Shown here piece by piece: positions 34,116 to 42,709 of a stretch of 64,000 nt of DNA (position 1 is the first letter of the stretch; each line of letters starts with the position of its first letter). Origin of the DNA: Joostella atrarenae (GTDB lineage Bacteria > Bacteroidota > Bacteroidia > Flavobacteriales > Flavobacteriaceae); contig NZ_JAETXX010000007.1 of assembly GCF_021764745.1 (NCBI RefSeq), positions 1 to 64,000 on the forward strand. The letters are read 5' to 3'. The position numbers and the translations under genes were made by a program. Under the pieces are notes generated by a model. It made no database searches and was not told the DNA's origin. It saw nothing but the letters and a program-made list of their open reading frames with translations.

Positions 34116-36488
34116 GTGAGGGATTCATGTTTTCATTGTGGTTTAGATTGCGAACAAGACTCTTTAGTCTTCGACGATAAAATATTTTGTTGCAATGGTT
34201 GTAAGACTGTTTATGCTATTTTTTCTGAAAACAACCTAACTTCTTATTACGACCTCGAAAAGACCCCAGGAACGACTCCCACTCAAATTCAAGGTAAATA
34301 CGATTTCCTTGAAAACGAAAAAATCGTTAAAAGCTTAGTAGAATTTAATGATGATGACCTACAAATTGTAAGTCTCTATATTCCTACAATACATTGTAGT
34401 TCTTGCATTTGGGTGCTAGAAAATCTTCATAAATTAAATTCAAATATAAAAAATTCTCAAGTAAATTTCCCTAAGAAAACTATAAGAATTACTTACAAAA
34501 CCAGTGAATATGACCTAAAAAAGGTAGTATTACTATTAGCTTCTATCGGTTATGAACCTAAAATAAACTTAGAAAATAAAAATACAGAGATAGAATCTCT
34601 AGATCGAAGCATCATTTATAAATTAGGAATTGCAGGTTTTGCTTTCGGGAATATTATGTTTTTATCTTTCCCAGAATATTTTGAAGTTGGAGAGTTTTGG
34701 CTTGAACAATACAAACCATTTTTCCGATGGATCATGTTTGCTTTTTCTCTTCCAGTAGTTTTTTATGCTTCTTCAGATTATTTTATATCTGCTTATAAAG
34801 GGATTAAATCTAAAATTCTAAATATTGACCTTCCTATTGCATTAGGAATTGCAGTTTTATTCACAAGAAGTTGCTATGAAATTATTACTGGAGTTGGTCA
34901 AGGTTTTTTCGACAGTCTCGCCGGATTAGTATTCTTTTTACTCATTGGGAAATTTTTTCAGCAAAAAACATATAGTTTCCTCTCTTTTGAAAGAAGTTAC
35001 AAAAGCTACTTCCCTATTGGCGTTACCATTATAAAGTCCGATAATAATGAAGAAAACATCCCTGTTCAAGATGTAAAAAAAGGAGATAGAATACTCATCC
35101 GAAGTGAAGAGATTATTCCTGTAGACAGCATCCTTATAAAAGGCGATGCTGCTATTGATTATAGTTTTGTTACTGGAGAATCTGATGTTGTGAAAAAAGA
35201 ATCTGGTGATAAAATTTTTGCTGGTGGAAAGCAAAAAAAGAATGTCATAGAAATTGAAGCTTTAAAAACAGTTTCTCAGAGTTACTTAACGCAACTTTGG
35301 AGTAATGATGCTTTTAAAAAAGAAGGCCATGCTAATTTTAAAAGTATAACAGATCAAATTAGTAAATACTTTACTATTGTTATTTTAACGATAGCCTTCC
35401 TTTCGCTCTTTTATTGGATTTGGAAAGATGCATCCAAAGCTGCATACGTATTTACAGCCATCCTTATAATTGCATGCCCATGTGCATTAGCTCTTTCTGC
35501 TCCCTTTACTTTAGGTAACTTACTCCGAATATTCGGAAAAAAAGGGTTTTACTTAAAAGACGGACATGTAATTGAAAAGCTAGCAAAAATAGACACTGTT
35601 ATTTTTGACAAAACAGGAACTATTACAGCCAGTAATCAACACGCTATAACCTATGAGGGAGACGCATTAAATGATGATGAAGAAATATTACTTAAAAGCA
35701 CTTTAAGGGGCTCGAATCACCCGTTGAGCAGACAATTATACGAGCTATTGAAATCAAACAATATTATTCCATTAGATGAATTCAAAGAAACTACTGGTAA
35801 AGGCCTAGAAGCACGTATTAAGAATCAAAATATAAAAATAGGCTCTGCTAACTTCGTTACCCAAGGCAATACCAAGAGCGCCTTAAAAACAAGTGTCCAT
35901 ATAAGTACAAATAATCAATACAAAGGTAAATATGTCTTTTACAATCAATATAGAAAAGGCATCTCTAAATTATTCAATAAATTAAGTAAAAAATATTCGC
36001 TAGTAATTTTATCTGGAGATAATGCAAGCGAAAAAGAAAATTTATGTAAATTACTTCCTGTTAAGACAAAGTTGCTATTTAATCAGCAACCTCAAGATAA
36101 ATTAATATACATAAGACACCATCAAGAAGAAGGTGCTAAAATATTAATGATTGGAGACGGACTAAATGATGCTGGAGCTTTAAAGCAAAGCAATGTTGGA
36201 GTTGCCATCTCTGAAAATGTAAATATATTCTCCCCCGCCTGCGACGCAATATTAGACGCGAAAAAGATTACTGAGATAAATAAGTATTTAAGCTCATGTA
36301 AAAAAGGTATTAATATTATAAAGGCAAGCTTCATCCTTTCTTTTATATATAATATTATAGGTTTATCCTTTGCTGTTACTGGACACTTATCGCCTGTTGT
36401 AGCAGCCATTTTGATGCCTTTAAGCTCTATTAGTGTAGTTGTTTTTACAACGTTATGCACTAACTATTGCACAAGAAAATTAAATTGA
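34116..36488 (+). CDS. ccoI: Copper-translocating P-type ATPase of cbb3 oxidase assembly
   Basis: The 790-residue protein (FixI/CcoI type) starts with a Cys-rich segment (CFHCGLDC, CCNGCK), a heavy-metal-associated domain with C94-x2-C97 (TIHCSSCIW), eight membrane helices with the CPC metal site at 454-456, phosphorylated Asp498 in DKTGT, and the hinge GDGLNDAGAL. It loads copper for CuB of the cbb3 oxidase. The start is a GTG at 34116, the codon that keeps the Cys-rich N-terminus. ccoS and ccoNO follow. Confidence 0.95.
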   Translation: MRDSCFHCGLDCEQDSLVFDDKIFCCNGCKTVYAIFSENNLTSYYDLEKTPGTTPTQIQGKYDFLENEKIVKSLVEFNDDDLQIVSLYIPTIHCSSCIWVLENLHKLNSNIKNSQVNFPKKTIRITYKTSEYDLKKVVLLLASIGYEPKINLENKNTEIESLDRSIIYKLGIAGFAFGNIMFLSFPEYFEVGEFWLEQYKPFFRWIMFAFSLPVVFYASSDYFISAYKGIKSKILNIDLPIALGIAVLFTRSCYEIITGVGQGFFDSLAGLVFFLLIGKFFQQKTYSFLSFERSYKSYFPIGVTIIKSDNNEENIPVQDVKKGDRILIRSEEIIPVDSILIKGDAAIDYSFVTGESDVVKKESGDKIFAGGKQKKNVIEIEALKTVSQSYLTQLWSNDAFKKEGHANFKSITDQISKYFTIVILTIAFLSLFYWIWKDASKAAYVFTAILIIACPCALALSAPFTLGNLLRIFGKKGFYLKDGHVIEKLAKIDTVIFDKTGTITASNQHAITYEGDALNDDEEILLKSTLRGSNHPLSRQLYELLKSNNIIPLDEFKETTGKGLEARIKNQNIKIGSANFVTQGNTKSALKTSVHISTNNQYKGKYVFYNQYRKGISKLFNKLSKKYSLVILSGDNASEKENLCKLLPVKTKLLFNQQPQDKLIYIRHHQEEGAKILMIGDGLNDAGALKQSNVGVAISENVNIFSPACDAILDAKKITEINKYLSSCKKGINIIKASFILSFIYNIIGLSFAVTGHLSPVVAAILMPLSSISVVVFTTLCTNYCTRKLN

Positions 36489-36498
36489 TTTAGTAAGT

Positions 36499-36542
36499 AT
36501 GACAAATGTCATTCTTTATGCTTAAGAATGACTATAATTTTG
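36499..36542 (+). promoter_or_regulatory. Crp/Fnr-type operator and promoter of the ccoS-ccoNOQP operon
   Basis: ATGACA-AA-TGTCAT (36499-36512, perfect 6-bp arms) is centred 36.5 nt before the last G of TAATTTTG (36535-36542), an exact -7 box. A small inverted repeat CATTCTT/AAGAATG overlaps the spacer. The predicted start near 36547 puts the operator at about -41.5, as expected for class II activation. Confidence 0.75.
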
Positions 36543-36560
36543 CAATAGAATATAAAAGCT

Positions 36561-36728
36561 ATGAGTGTAATATATATCCTATTATCGATAAGTATTTTAA
36601 TCGCCTTGATATTTTTCATTGCTTTTATTAGCGCCGTAAGATCTGGACAATATGATGATAGCTACACGCCATCTGTACGCATGCTTTTTGAAGATGAAAT
36701 AAAAGAACAAACCAATAAAAATAAATAA
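36561..36728 (+). CDS. ccoS: cbb3-type cytochrome oxidase assembly protein CcoS
   Basis: A 55-residue gene: MSVIYILLSISILIALIFFI forms one membrane helix, followed by FISAVRSGQYDDSYTPSVRM and an acidic-basic tail. The RSGQYDD motif after the helix is the CcoS signature. CcoS is needed to insert cofactors into CcoN. The gene lies between ccoI and ccoNO, 16 bp before the latter, and follows the operator at 36499. Confidence 0.92.
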   Translation: MSVIYILLSISILIALIFFIAFISAVRSGQYDDSYTPSVRMLFEDEIKEQTNKNK

Positions 36729-36744
36729 ACAATAATCACAAACT

Positions 36745-38949
36745 ATGGAGATGGAACAATTTTACTACGACAACAAAATTGTAAAGAAGTTTCTTTATGC
36801 TACTATGTTCTGGGGCTTAGTAGGGATGCTGGTAGGTTTACTACTTGCTTTTTTATTCGTATTTCCACATTTAACCGACGGTATTTCGTGGTTAAGTTTT
36901 GGTAGGTTAAGACCTCTACATACAAATGCTGTTATTTTTGCATTTGTTGGGAATGCAATTTTTGCGGGAGTATATTACTCCCTACAAAGGTTACTTAAAG
37001 CCAGAATGTATAGTGACTTTTTAAGTAACTTAAATTTCTGGGGATGGCAACTTATTATTGTTGCTGCCGCTATTTCACTACCGCTAGGATATACTACATC
37101 TAAAGAGTATGCCGAATTAGAATGGCCTATAGATATTGCTATTGCAGTTATTTGGGTTGCTTTTGGTGTAAATATGATTGGTACTATTCTTAAAAGAAGA
37201 CAACGCCATTTATATGTTGCAATATGGTTTTACTTAGGAACTTTTGTAACTGTTGCTGTTTTACATATTTTTAATAATATAGAACTGCCTGTTAGTGCAA
37301 TGAAAAGTTATTCTGTATATGCAGGAGTTCAAGATGCATTAGTACAATGGTGGTATGGACACAATGCTGTTGCATTCTTCCTTACGACTCCTTTCTTAGG
37401 GCTTATGTATTATTTTGTACCGAAAGCTGCAAACAGACCTATCTATTCATATAGATTATCTATTGTGCATTTCTGGTCCCTAATTTTTATATATATCTGG
37501 GCAGGACCTCACCATTTATTATACACAGCTTTACCAGAATGGGCACAAAATTTAGGGGTTGCATTTTCTGTAATGCTTCTTATGCCTTCTTGGGGAGGTA
37601 TGATAAACGGACTCTTAACATTAAGAGGAGCTTGGGACAAAGTTAGAGTTGACCCAGTTTTAAAATTCTTTGTAGTTGCAATTACTGGTTATGGTATGGC
37701 AACGTTCGAAGGGCCACTACTTTCTCTTAAGAGTGTAAATGCTGTAGGTCACTTTACAGATTGGATTATTGCACACGTTCACGTTGGTGCTTTAGCATGG
37801 AATGGATTCTTAACTTTTGGGATGATTTATTATCTAGTTCCAAAAATGTTCAAAACAAAATTATATTCTGTAAAACTAGCCAACTTCCATTTTTGGATAG
37901 GTACATTAGGAATTATCCTTTACGCACTTCCAATGTATGTTGCTGGGTTTACACAAGCTTCTATGTGGAATCAATTCAATCCAGATGGAACATTACTTTA
38001 CGGTAACTTCTTAGAAACTGTAACTCAAATTATCCCAATGTATGCAATGAGAGCAATTGGAGGTACAATGTATCTTATCGGAGCTGCTATTGGAGTTTAC
38101 AATGCTGTTAAAACAATAAGAATTGGAGTTGATGTTACTGATGAATTAGCGGAAGCTGCTCCATTAACAAGAGTATCTAAAAAGAGACTTTCTGGAGAGA
38201 CTTTCCACGGTTGGTTAGAAAGAAAACCAGTACAATTAACAATTTTGGCTACCATCGCCATATTAATTGGTGGTATCGTACAAATTGTACCTACCATATT
38301 AGTAAAATCTAATATCCCAACTATATCTAGTGTAACGCCATATACTCCTTTAGAGCTAGAAGGTAGAGATCTTTATATCAGAGAAGGTTGTGTTTCTTGC
38401 CACTCTCAAATGATTCGCCCTTTTAGAAGTGAAGTGGAACGTTATGGAGAGTATTCTAAAGCAGGAGAATATGTTTACGACCATCCATTCCTTTGGGGAA
38501 GTAAACGTACAGGTCCAGATTTACACCGTATTGGAGGTAAATACAACGACAACTGGCACTTTAACCATATGTACGATCCACAGAGTACGTCGTCAGGAAG
38601 TATTATGCCATCATATCGTTGGTTAATTATGGACGAACTCGATCGTTCTGATATTGAAACAAAAATGGAAGTCATGGTAAAGCTTGGTGTTCCATATACA
38701 GAAGAAGAAATAGCAAATGCACGTCAAAATATGGATGAGCAAGCAAATGCTATACAAGAAAATCTATATCAAGATCCTGATTTTAAAGCAACATACGAAG
38801 AAGATAAGCGAGCTGCAGCAGCTAGAAATGAAGAATTCGTAGAGATGAAAGATCGTGAAATTGTAGCCTTAATCGCCTACTTACAAAGATTAGGAACAGA
38901 TATTAAGATAAATTTCGATCAAGAAGAATCAACTAGTAAAAATAACTAA
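36745..38949 (+). CDS. ccoN: Fused CcoN-CcoO cbb3 cytochrome c oxidase subunits I and II
   Basis: The 734-residue protein joins the haem-copper oxidase subunit CcoN (about 1-480, roughly 12 membrane helices with His ligands in LRPLHTNAVIF, WWYGHNAVAFF, WAGPHHLLY and IAHVHVGALAW) to CcoO (about 500-734), which has one helix and a single haem c site C549-VSC-H553 (EGCVSCHSQMIRPF). Fusion of these subunits is known in Bacteroidota. It reduces oxygen at low concentration. ccoQ follows after 2 bp. The exact Met among the first (MEM) is not decisive. Confidence 0.95.
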   Translation: MEMEQFYYDNKIVKKFLYATMFWGLVGMLVGLLLAFLFVFPHLTDGISWLSFGRLRPLHTNAVIFAFVGNAIFAGVYYSLQRLLKARMYSDFLSNLNFWGWQLIIVAAAISLPLGYTTSKEYAELEWPIDIAIAVIWVAFGVNMIGTILKRRQRHLYVAIWFYLGTFVTVAVLHIFNNIELPVSAMKSYSVYAGVQDALVQWWYGHNAVAFFLTTPFLGLMYYFVPKAANRPIYSYRLSIVHFWSLIFIYIWAGPHHLLYTALPEWAQNLGVAFSVMLLMPSWGGMINGLLTLRGAWDKVRVDPVLKFFVVAITGYGMATFEGPLLSLKSVNAVGHFTDWIIAHVHVGALAWNGFLTFGMIYYLVPKMFKTKLYSVKLANFHFWIGTLGIILYALPMYVAGFTQASMWNQFNPDGTLLYGNFLETVTQIIPMYAMRAIGGTMYLIGAAIGVYNAVKTIRIGVDVTDELAEAAPLTRVSKKRLSGETFHGWLERKPVQLTILATIAILIGGIVQIVPTILVKSNIPTISSVTPYTPLELEGRDLYIREGCVSCHSQMIRPFRSEVERYGEYSKAGEYVYDHPFLWGSKRTGPDLHRIGGKYNDNWHFNHMYDPQSTSSGSIMPSYRWLIMDELDRSDIETKMEVMVKLGVPYTEEEIANARQNMDEQANAIQENLYQDPDFKATYEEDKRAAAARNEEFVEMKDREIVALIAYLQRLGTDIKINFDQEESTSKNN

Positions 38950-38951
38950 TC

Positions 38952-39143
38952 ATGATGAAGTTTGTTAAAAATTATATGGAGTCTATAGATGGGGTAGCAG
39001 TATACCCTATCTTCTCCCTACTCATCTTTTTTATATTTTTTGTGATCTTATTTTGGTGGGTTGCAACTGCAAAAAAAGATTATATAAATAAAGTGAGTCA
39101 ATTCCCATTAGACAATAACGATAAAACCAACATAACATCATGA
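38952..39143 (+). CDS. ccoQ: cbb3 oxidase small subunit CcoQ-like
   Basis: A 63-residue protein with a single membrane helix (about 17-40, YPIFSLLIFFIFFVILFWW) flanked by MKFVKNYMESIDGVAV and AKKDYINKVSQFPL. This is the CcoQ/FixQ pattern of Bacteroidota, a stabiliser of the core complex. It starts 2 bp after ccoNO and overlaps ccoP by 4 bp (ATGA), showing tight coupling. Confidence 0.88.
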   Translation: MMKFVKNYMESIDGVAVYPIFSLLIFFIFFVILFWWVATAKKDYINKVSQFPLDNNDKTNITS

Positions 39144-40000
39144 GAAATTTTACATCTTACTTACGTGTTATAATAATAGTATCTCTTGTTTTTTGTGCTG
39201 CTGAATATTTTATAGATTCAGGAGACAAACCAGCATTTATAGAATATCCACAAGTAGCCGTATTTTTAGTGCTATTTGCTATATTATTAATTGCGGTTGA
39301 AATTGTAGTGGCTTCGATGAACAGTCTTACAAGGGCTTTATTAAATGAAGAACAATTAGCTGAAGCTGAAGAAAACTCATGGACTAAACGTTTCCTTAAG
39401 AAAATGACCAAAACAAGGTCTATCGAAGAGGAAAGAGAAATTATATTAGACCACAATTACGACGGAATAAAAGAGCTTGATAATGATTTACCACCATGGT
39501 GGCTATATGGTTTTTATGCGAGTATTGTATTTGCTGCTATTTACCTATTCAAATATCACGTTCTTGATGGGGATAATCAAATAGTAGAATATGAAAAAGA
39601 AGTAGCGGCAGCTCAGATTGCTATTGATGAATACAAAAAAACTGCTGTGGACTTAGTTGATGCTAAAACCGTTGTTGCATTAACTGAAGATGGAGAAATT
39701 AAAAAAGGAGGAGAAATCTTTCAGGTTAACTGTGTTGCTTGTCACCGTGCAGATGGTGGTGGAGCCATTGGTCCTAACTTAACAGATGATAATTGGATTT
39801 TAGGAGGTGGAATTAAAAACATCTTTAATACCATTTCTGAAGGAGGACGAAGTGGAAAAGGAATGATTGCCTGGAAGCAGTCTTTAAAACCATCAGAAAT
39901 ACAACAAGTTGCTAGTTATATACTAACACTGCATGGAACTAACCCTGAAAACCCTAAAGCACCAGAAGGTGATATATGGGTGGAGCCTGCAACAGAATAA
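39140..40000 (+). CDS. ccoP: cbb3 oxidase subunit CcoP, single-haem form
   Basis: The 286-residue protein has membrane helices at about 8-25, 33-55 and 118-135, the second region containing the CcoP N-terminal signature (DGIKELDNDLPPWWLYGFY). Its C-terminal cytochrome c domain has a single site C198-VAC-H202 (NCVACHRADGGGAIGPNLT) and an axial Met in GKGMIAWK. Proteobacterial CcoP carries two haem c groups; only one C-x2-CH is present here. It ends the oxidase operon, followed by a terminator. Confidence 0.93.
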   Translation: MRNFTSYLRVIIIVSLVFCAAEYFIDSGDKPAFIEYPQVAVFLVLFAILLIAVEIVVASMNSLTRALLNEEQLAEAEENSWTKRFLKKMTKTRSIEEEREIILDHNYDGIKELDNDLPPWWLYGFYASIVFAAIYLFKYHVLDGDNQIVEYEKEVAAAQIAIDEYKKTAVDLVDAKTVVALTEDGEIKKGGEIFQVNCVACHRADGGGAIGPNLTDDNWILGGGIKNIFNTISEGGRSGKGMIAWKQSLKPSEIQQVASYILTLHGTNPENPKAPEGDIWVEPATE

Positions 40001-40009
40001 ATTATAAAT

Positions 40010-40040
40010 CACTGCCTCTTGAAAGTCTCAAGAGGTAGTG
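40010..40040 (+). terminator. Terminator after ccoP
   Basis: Stem CACTGCCTCTTGA (40010-40022) and TCAAGAGGTAGTG (40028-40040), one wobble pair, 5-nt loop. The T run is weak. It separates the oxidase genes from the ccoG-ccoH group. Confidence 0.75.
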
Positions 40041-40063
40041 TTATTAAATAAACTTTTCCTATA

Positions 40064-40093
40064 TTAAGTTGGAATCTACTACTTACAACTTAA
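40064..40093 (+). repeat. Inverted repeat before ccoG
   Basis: TTAAGTTG (40064-40071) and CAACTTAA (40086-40093), perfect 8-bp arms 14 bp apart, about 25 bp before the ccoG start. It may be an operator or weak leader hairpin. It does not match the sites before ccoI, ccoS and hemN. Confidence 0.45.
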
Positions 40094-40115
40094 TAAAATT
40101 CTAAACACTAAAAAT

Positions 40116-41537
40116 ATGGAGGCGTCTGAGGGTAATTTCAGAGATTCTATTAGTACTGTCAATGAAGATGGTAAAAGGTCTTGGGTATATCCAAAAAAAC
40201 CTAAAGGAAAGTTTTACAAGTATCGAAAATATGTAAGTTATTTCCTTTTAGCCTTTTTATTATTAGGCCCTTTTATTAAAGTTAATGGTAATCAGTTTTT
40301 GCTATTTAATTTCTTAGAGCGTCGTTTTAATATTTTCGGATTCCCATTCTGGCCACAAGATTTCTATTTATTTGTTATTTCCATGATTATTGGGGTGGTT
40401 TTTATTGCCCTATTTACAGTAGCTTTTGGTCGTATCTTCTGCGGATGGATTTGTCCACAGACTATTTTTATGGAAATGGTTTTCAGAAGAATTGAGTATT
40501 GGATTGATGGAGATCGAGGGGCACAAATTCGTTTGGACAAACAAGAGTGGAATGCCGAAAAAATTAGAAAAAGAGGATTAAAATGGTTTATCTTTTTCTG
40601 CATTTCTTTTCTTATCGCCAATGTATTTCTTGCATACCTCATCGGTAGCGATCAATTATTACGATACATAAAAGAAGATCCATTAGATAATATCTCTACG
40701 CTTATATCTTTACTTATTTTCACTGCTGTATTCTACTTTGTTTTTGCTTGGTTTAGAGAACAAGTATGTATAATTGCTTGCCCTTACGGTAGGTTACAAG
40801 GAGTATTACTAGATAACAAATCTATTATTGTTGCTTACGACCATAAAAGAGGTGAAGGAGATAATGGAAGAAAAAAGTTTAGAAAAGGTGAAGATAGAGA
40901 TGCTATAGGTGCTGGAGATTGTATAGACTGTAAGCAATGCGTTAACGTCTGCCCTACCGGAATAGATATTAGGAATGGAACGCAGTTAGAGTGTGTGAAC
41001 TGCACCGCCTGCATCGACGAATGTAATACCATAATGGAAAATGTAAATCTTCCTAAAGGGTTAATTAGATATGCTAGCGAAGATAATATTGAGAAAAAAG
41101 CTCCTTTTAAACTCACTCCAAGGCTAAAAGGTTATGCAGCCGTATTAGTAATTTTAATAGGATTACTTATAGGAATGTTGTTTTTAAGAAATGATGTGGA
41201 AGCAAATATACTTCGTCTTCCTGGACAGCTATACGAGCATAAAGGAGAACATATAATTAGTAATGTTTATACATTTAAACTGATAAATAAAACGGTTAAG
41301 GAAATTGATAATGTTCACTTTGAATTGTTAGATCCTAAAGGGGAAGTTAAATTAGTATCAGTAGAAAATTTTAATATTCCAAAAGAAGGATTACATCAAG
41401 GGACTCTTTTTGTAGAGATTGACAAAGCCTTTCTTGACAAGGATAAAACTACTATTAAAATAGGTGTATTTAGTGATGACACGCTTATAGAAACAACCAC
41501 TACTACATTTATGGGACCAAGAAGTTATAGAAAATAA
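40116..41537 (+). CDS. ccoG: cbb3 oxidase accessory ferredoxin-type protein CcoG (RdxA/FixG)
   Basis: The 473-residue membrane protein reduces copper during CuB assembly. It has about five helices, Cys motifs CGWICPQT and CIIACPYG, then two 4Fe-4S clusters in CIDCKQCVNVCPTGID and CVNCTACIDECN (about 270-305). A further helix (about 340-358) and a C-terminal Ig-like periplasmic domain follow. ccoH lies 7 bp downstream. Confidence 0.95.
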   Translation: MEASEGNFRDSISTVNEDGKRSWVYPKKPKGKFYKYRKYVSYFLLAFLLLGPFIKVNGNQFLLFNFLERRFNIFGFPFWPQDFYLFVISMIIGVVFIALFTVAFGRIFCGWICPQTIFMEMVFRRIEYWIDGDRGAQIRLDKQEWNAEKIRKRGLKWFIFFCISFLIANVFLAYLIGSDQLLRYIKEDPLDNISTLISLLIFTAVFYFVFAWFREQVCIIACPYGRLQGVLLDNKSIIVAYDHKRGEGDNGRKKFRKGEDRDAIGAGDCIDCKQCVNVCPTGIDIRNGTQLECVNCTACIDECNTIMENVNLPKGLIRYASEDNIEKKAPFKLTPRLKGYAAVLVILIGLLIGMLFLRNDVEANILRLPGQLYEHKGEHIISNVYTFKLINKTVKEIDNVHFELLDPKGEVKLVSVENFNIPKEGLHQGTLFVEIDKAFLDKDKTTIKIGVFSDDTLIETTTTTFMGPRSYRK

Positions 41538-41544
41538 AAAAATT

Positions 41545-41991
41545 ATGAAATTCAATTGGGGAACAGGTATTGTCGTTGCTTTTATATTATTTATAAGTTT
41601 CATTCTATATTTAGTTATTAGAATGAATACTGAAGATGCGTACGACCACCATTTAGTATCTAAAGACTACTATAAAAAAGAGTTAGAATATCAGAGTAAA
41701 ATCGATAATGCTCAAAAAGCAAAAGAGAAAGGATACCAGCTTAAAGCAGAAAAAACTTCGGAAGGTGTTTTAGTGACATTTCCATCAGAAATGGAAGGTC
41801 AAGATATCACTGGAGAGGTTTTCTTGTATCGCCCTTCAAATGACGTATTGGATTTTAAAAGTCCGATAAAAGTTAGTAATTCTACTTTCTTAATTCCGCA
41901 ATCAAAACTCCCTGGAGGAAGATGGAATATAGAAGTAAATTGGGTATACAATAACGAAAACTATTACTACAAAAAAGAATTAAGTTTATAA
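41545..41991 (+). CDS. ccoH: FixH/CcoH family protein
   Basis: The 148-residue protein starts with MKFNWGTGIVVAFILFISFI, a single helix, then YLVIRMNTEDAYDHHLVSKDYYKKE, the FixH signature with a D-x3-Y pattern, and a beta-rich periplasmic domain (about 55-148, GRWNIEVNWVYNN). It assists cbb3 oxidase maturation. It is flanked by ccoG (7 bp) and the TauE/SafE-like gene (4 bp), an unbroken assembly operon. Confidence 0.92.
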   Translation: MKFNWGTGIVVAFILFISFILYLVIRMNTEDAYDHHLVSKDYYKKELEYQSKIDNAQKAKEKGYQLKAEKTSEGVLVTFPSEMEGQDITGEVFLYRPSNDVLDFKSPIKVSNSTFLIPQSKLPGGRWNIEVNWVYNNENYYYKKELSL

Positions 41992-41995
41992 GACC

Positions 41996-42703
41996 ATGTT
42001 ACTTTCTGCATTTATATTAGGTTTATTAGGAAGCTTTCACTGCATTGGCATGTGTGGCCCTATTGCCTTTTTATTGCCGTTAGATCATAAAAACCAGACT
42101 AAGAAAGTATTCCAGATTTTCATTTATCACTTTGGAAGGATATTAACCTATTCTTTAATAGGCTTTATCTTTGGTTGGTTAGGCAAAGGACTTTTTGTTA
42201 GTGGTTTACAGCAGCGCCTTTCTATAATAATTGGAATTCTTATTATACTTACAGCATTAATTCCTTTACGAAAAACTAAATCTAACTTTATTTCTAAAAC
42301 TGTAATGCTTTGGGTTTCTAAAGCACAATCTGCATTAGGGAAACAACTTAAAAAGAAAAAAACATCGGCCTTGTTTTCTATAGGTTTTTTAAATGGTTTC
42401 CTACCATGCGGTATGGTTTACATGGCTTTATTTGCAGCTATTGCTATTGGGAACCCATACCAAAGTTCGCTATATATGGTATTTTTTGGAATTGGAACAA
42501 TTCCGCTTATGACAACAGCAGTATATTTAGGTAACTTCCTTTCTGTTTCAGCAAGAAAAAAAATAACAAAAGCTATTCCTGTTTTTGTTATCATTATCGG
42601 TGCGCTATTTATTATGAGAGGAATGGGATTAGGAATTCCATATGTTTCCCCTTCGGATCTTCAACTTATGGTGAAGTCAACTCCAAACTGTATAGTTCCT
42701 TAA
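41996..42703 (+). CDS. TauE/SafE-like (DsbD_2/UreH-type) membrane protein
   Basis: The 235-residue protein has six or more membrane helices and the N-terminal GSFHCIGMCGPIAF, with a second block FLNGFLPCGMVYMA. This fits the SafE/UreH-like group regularly found at the end of ccoGH operons in Bacteroidota. Cys in both blocks could bind a metal or act in thiol exchange. A part in copper supply to the oxidase is likely from context but unproven. It converges with hemN (6-bp gap). Confidence 0.88.
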   Translation: MLLSAFILGLLGSFHCIGMCGPIAFLLPLDHKNQTKKVFQIFIYHFGRILTYSLIGFIFGWLGKGLFVSGLQQRLSIIIGILIILTALIPLRKTKSNFISKTVMLWVSKAQSALGKQLKKKKTSALFSIGFLNGFLPCGMVYMALFAAIAIGNPYQSSLYMVFFGIGTIPLMTTAVYLGNFLSVSARKKITKAIPVFVIIIGALFIMRGMGLGIPYVSPSDLQLMVKSTPNCIVP

Positions 42704-42709
42704 AAGATC

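Noticed and set aside
40064-40093. Fourth Crp/Fnr operator before ccoG
   Set aside because: The arms TTAAGTTG/CAACTTAA and 14-bp spacing do not match the other three sites.
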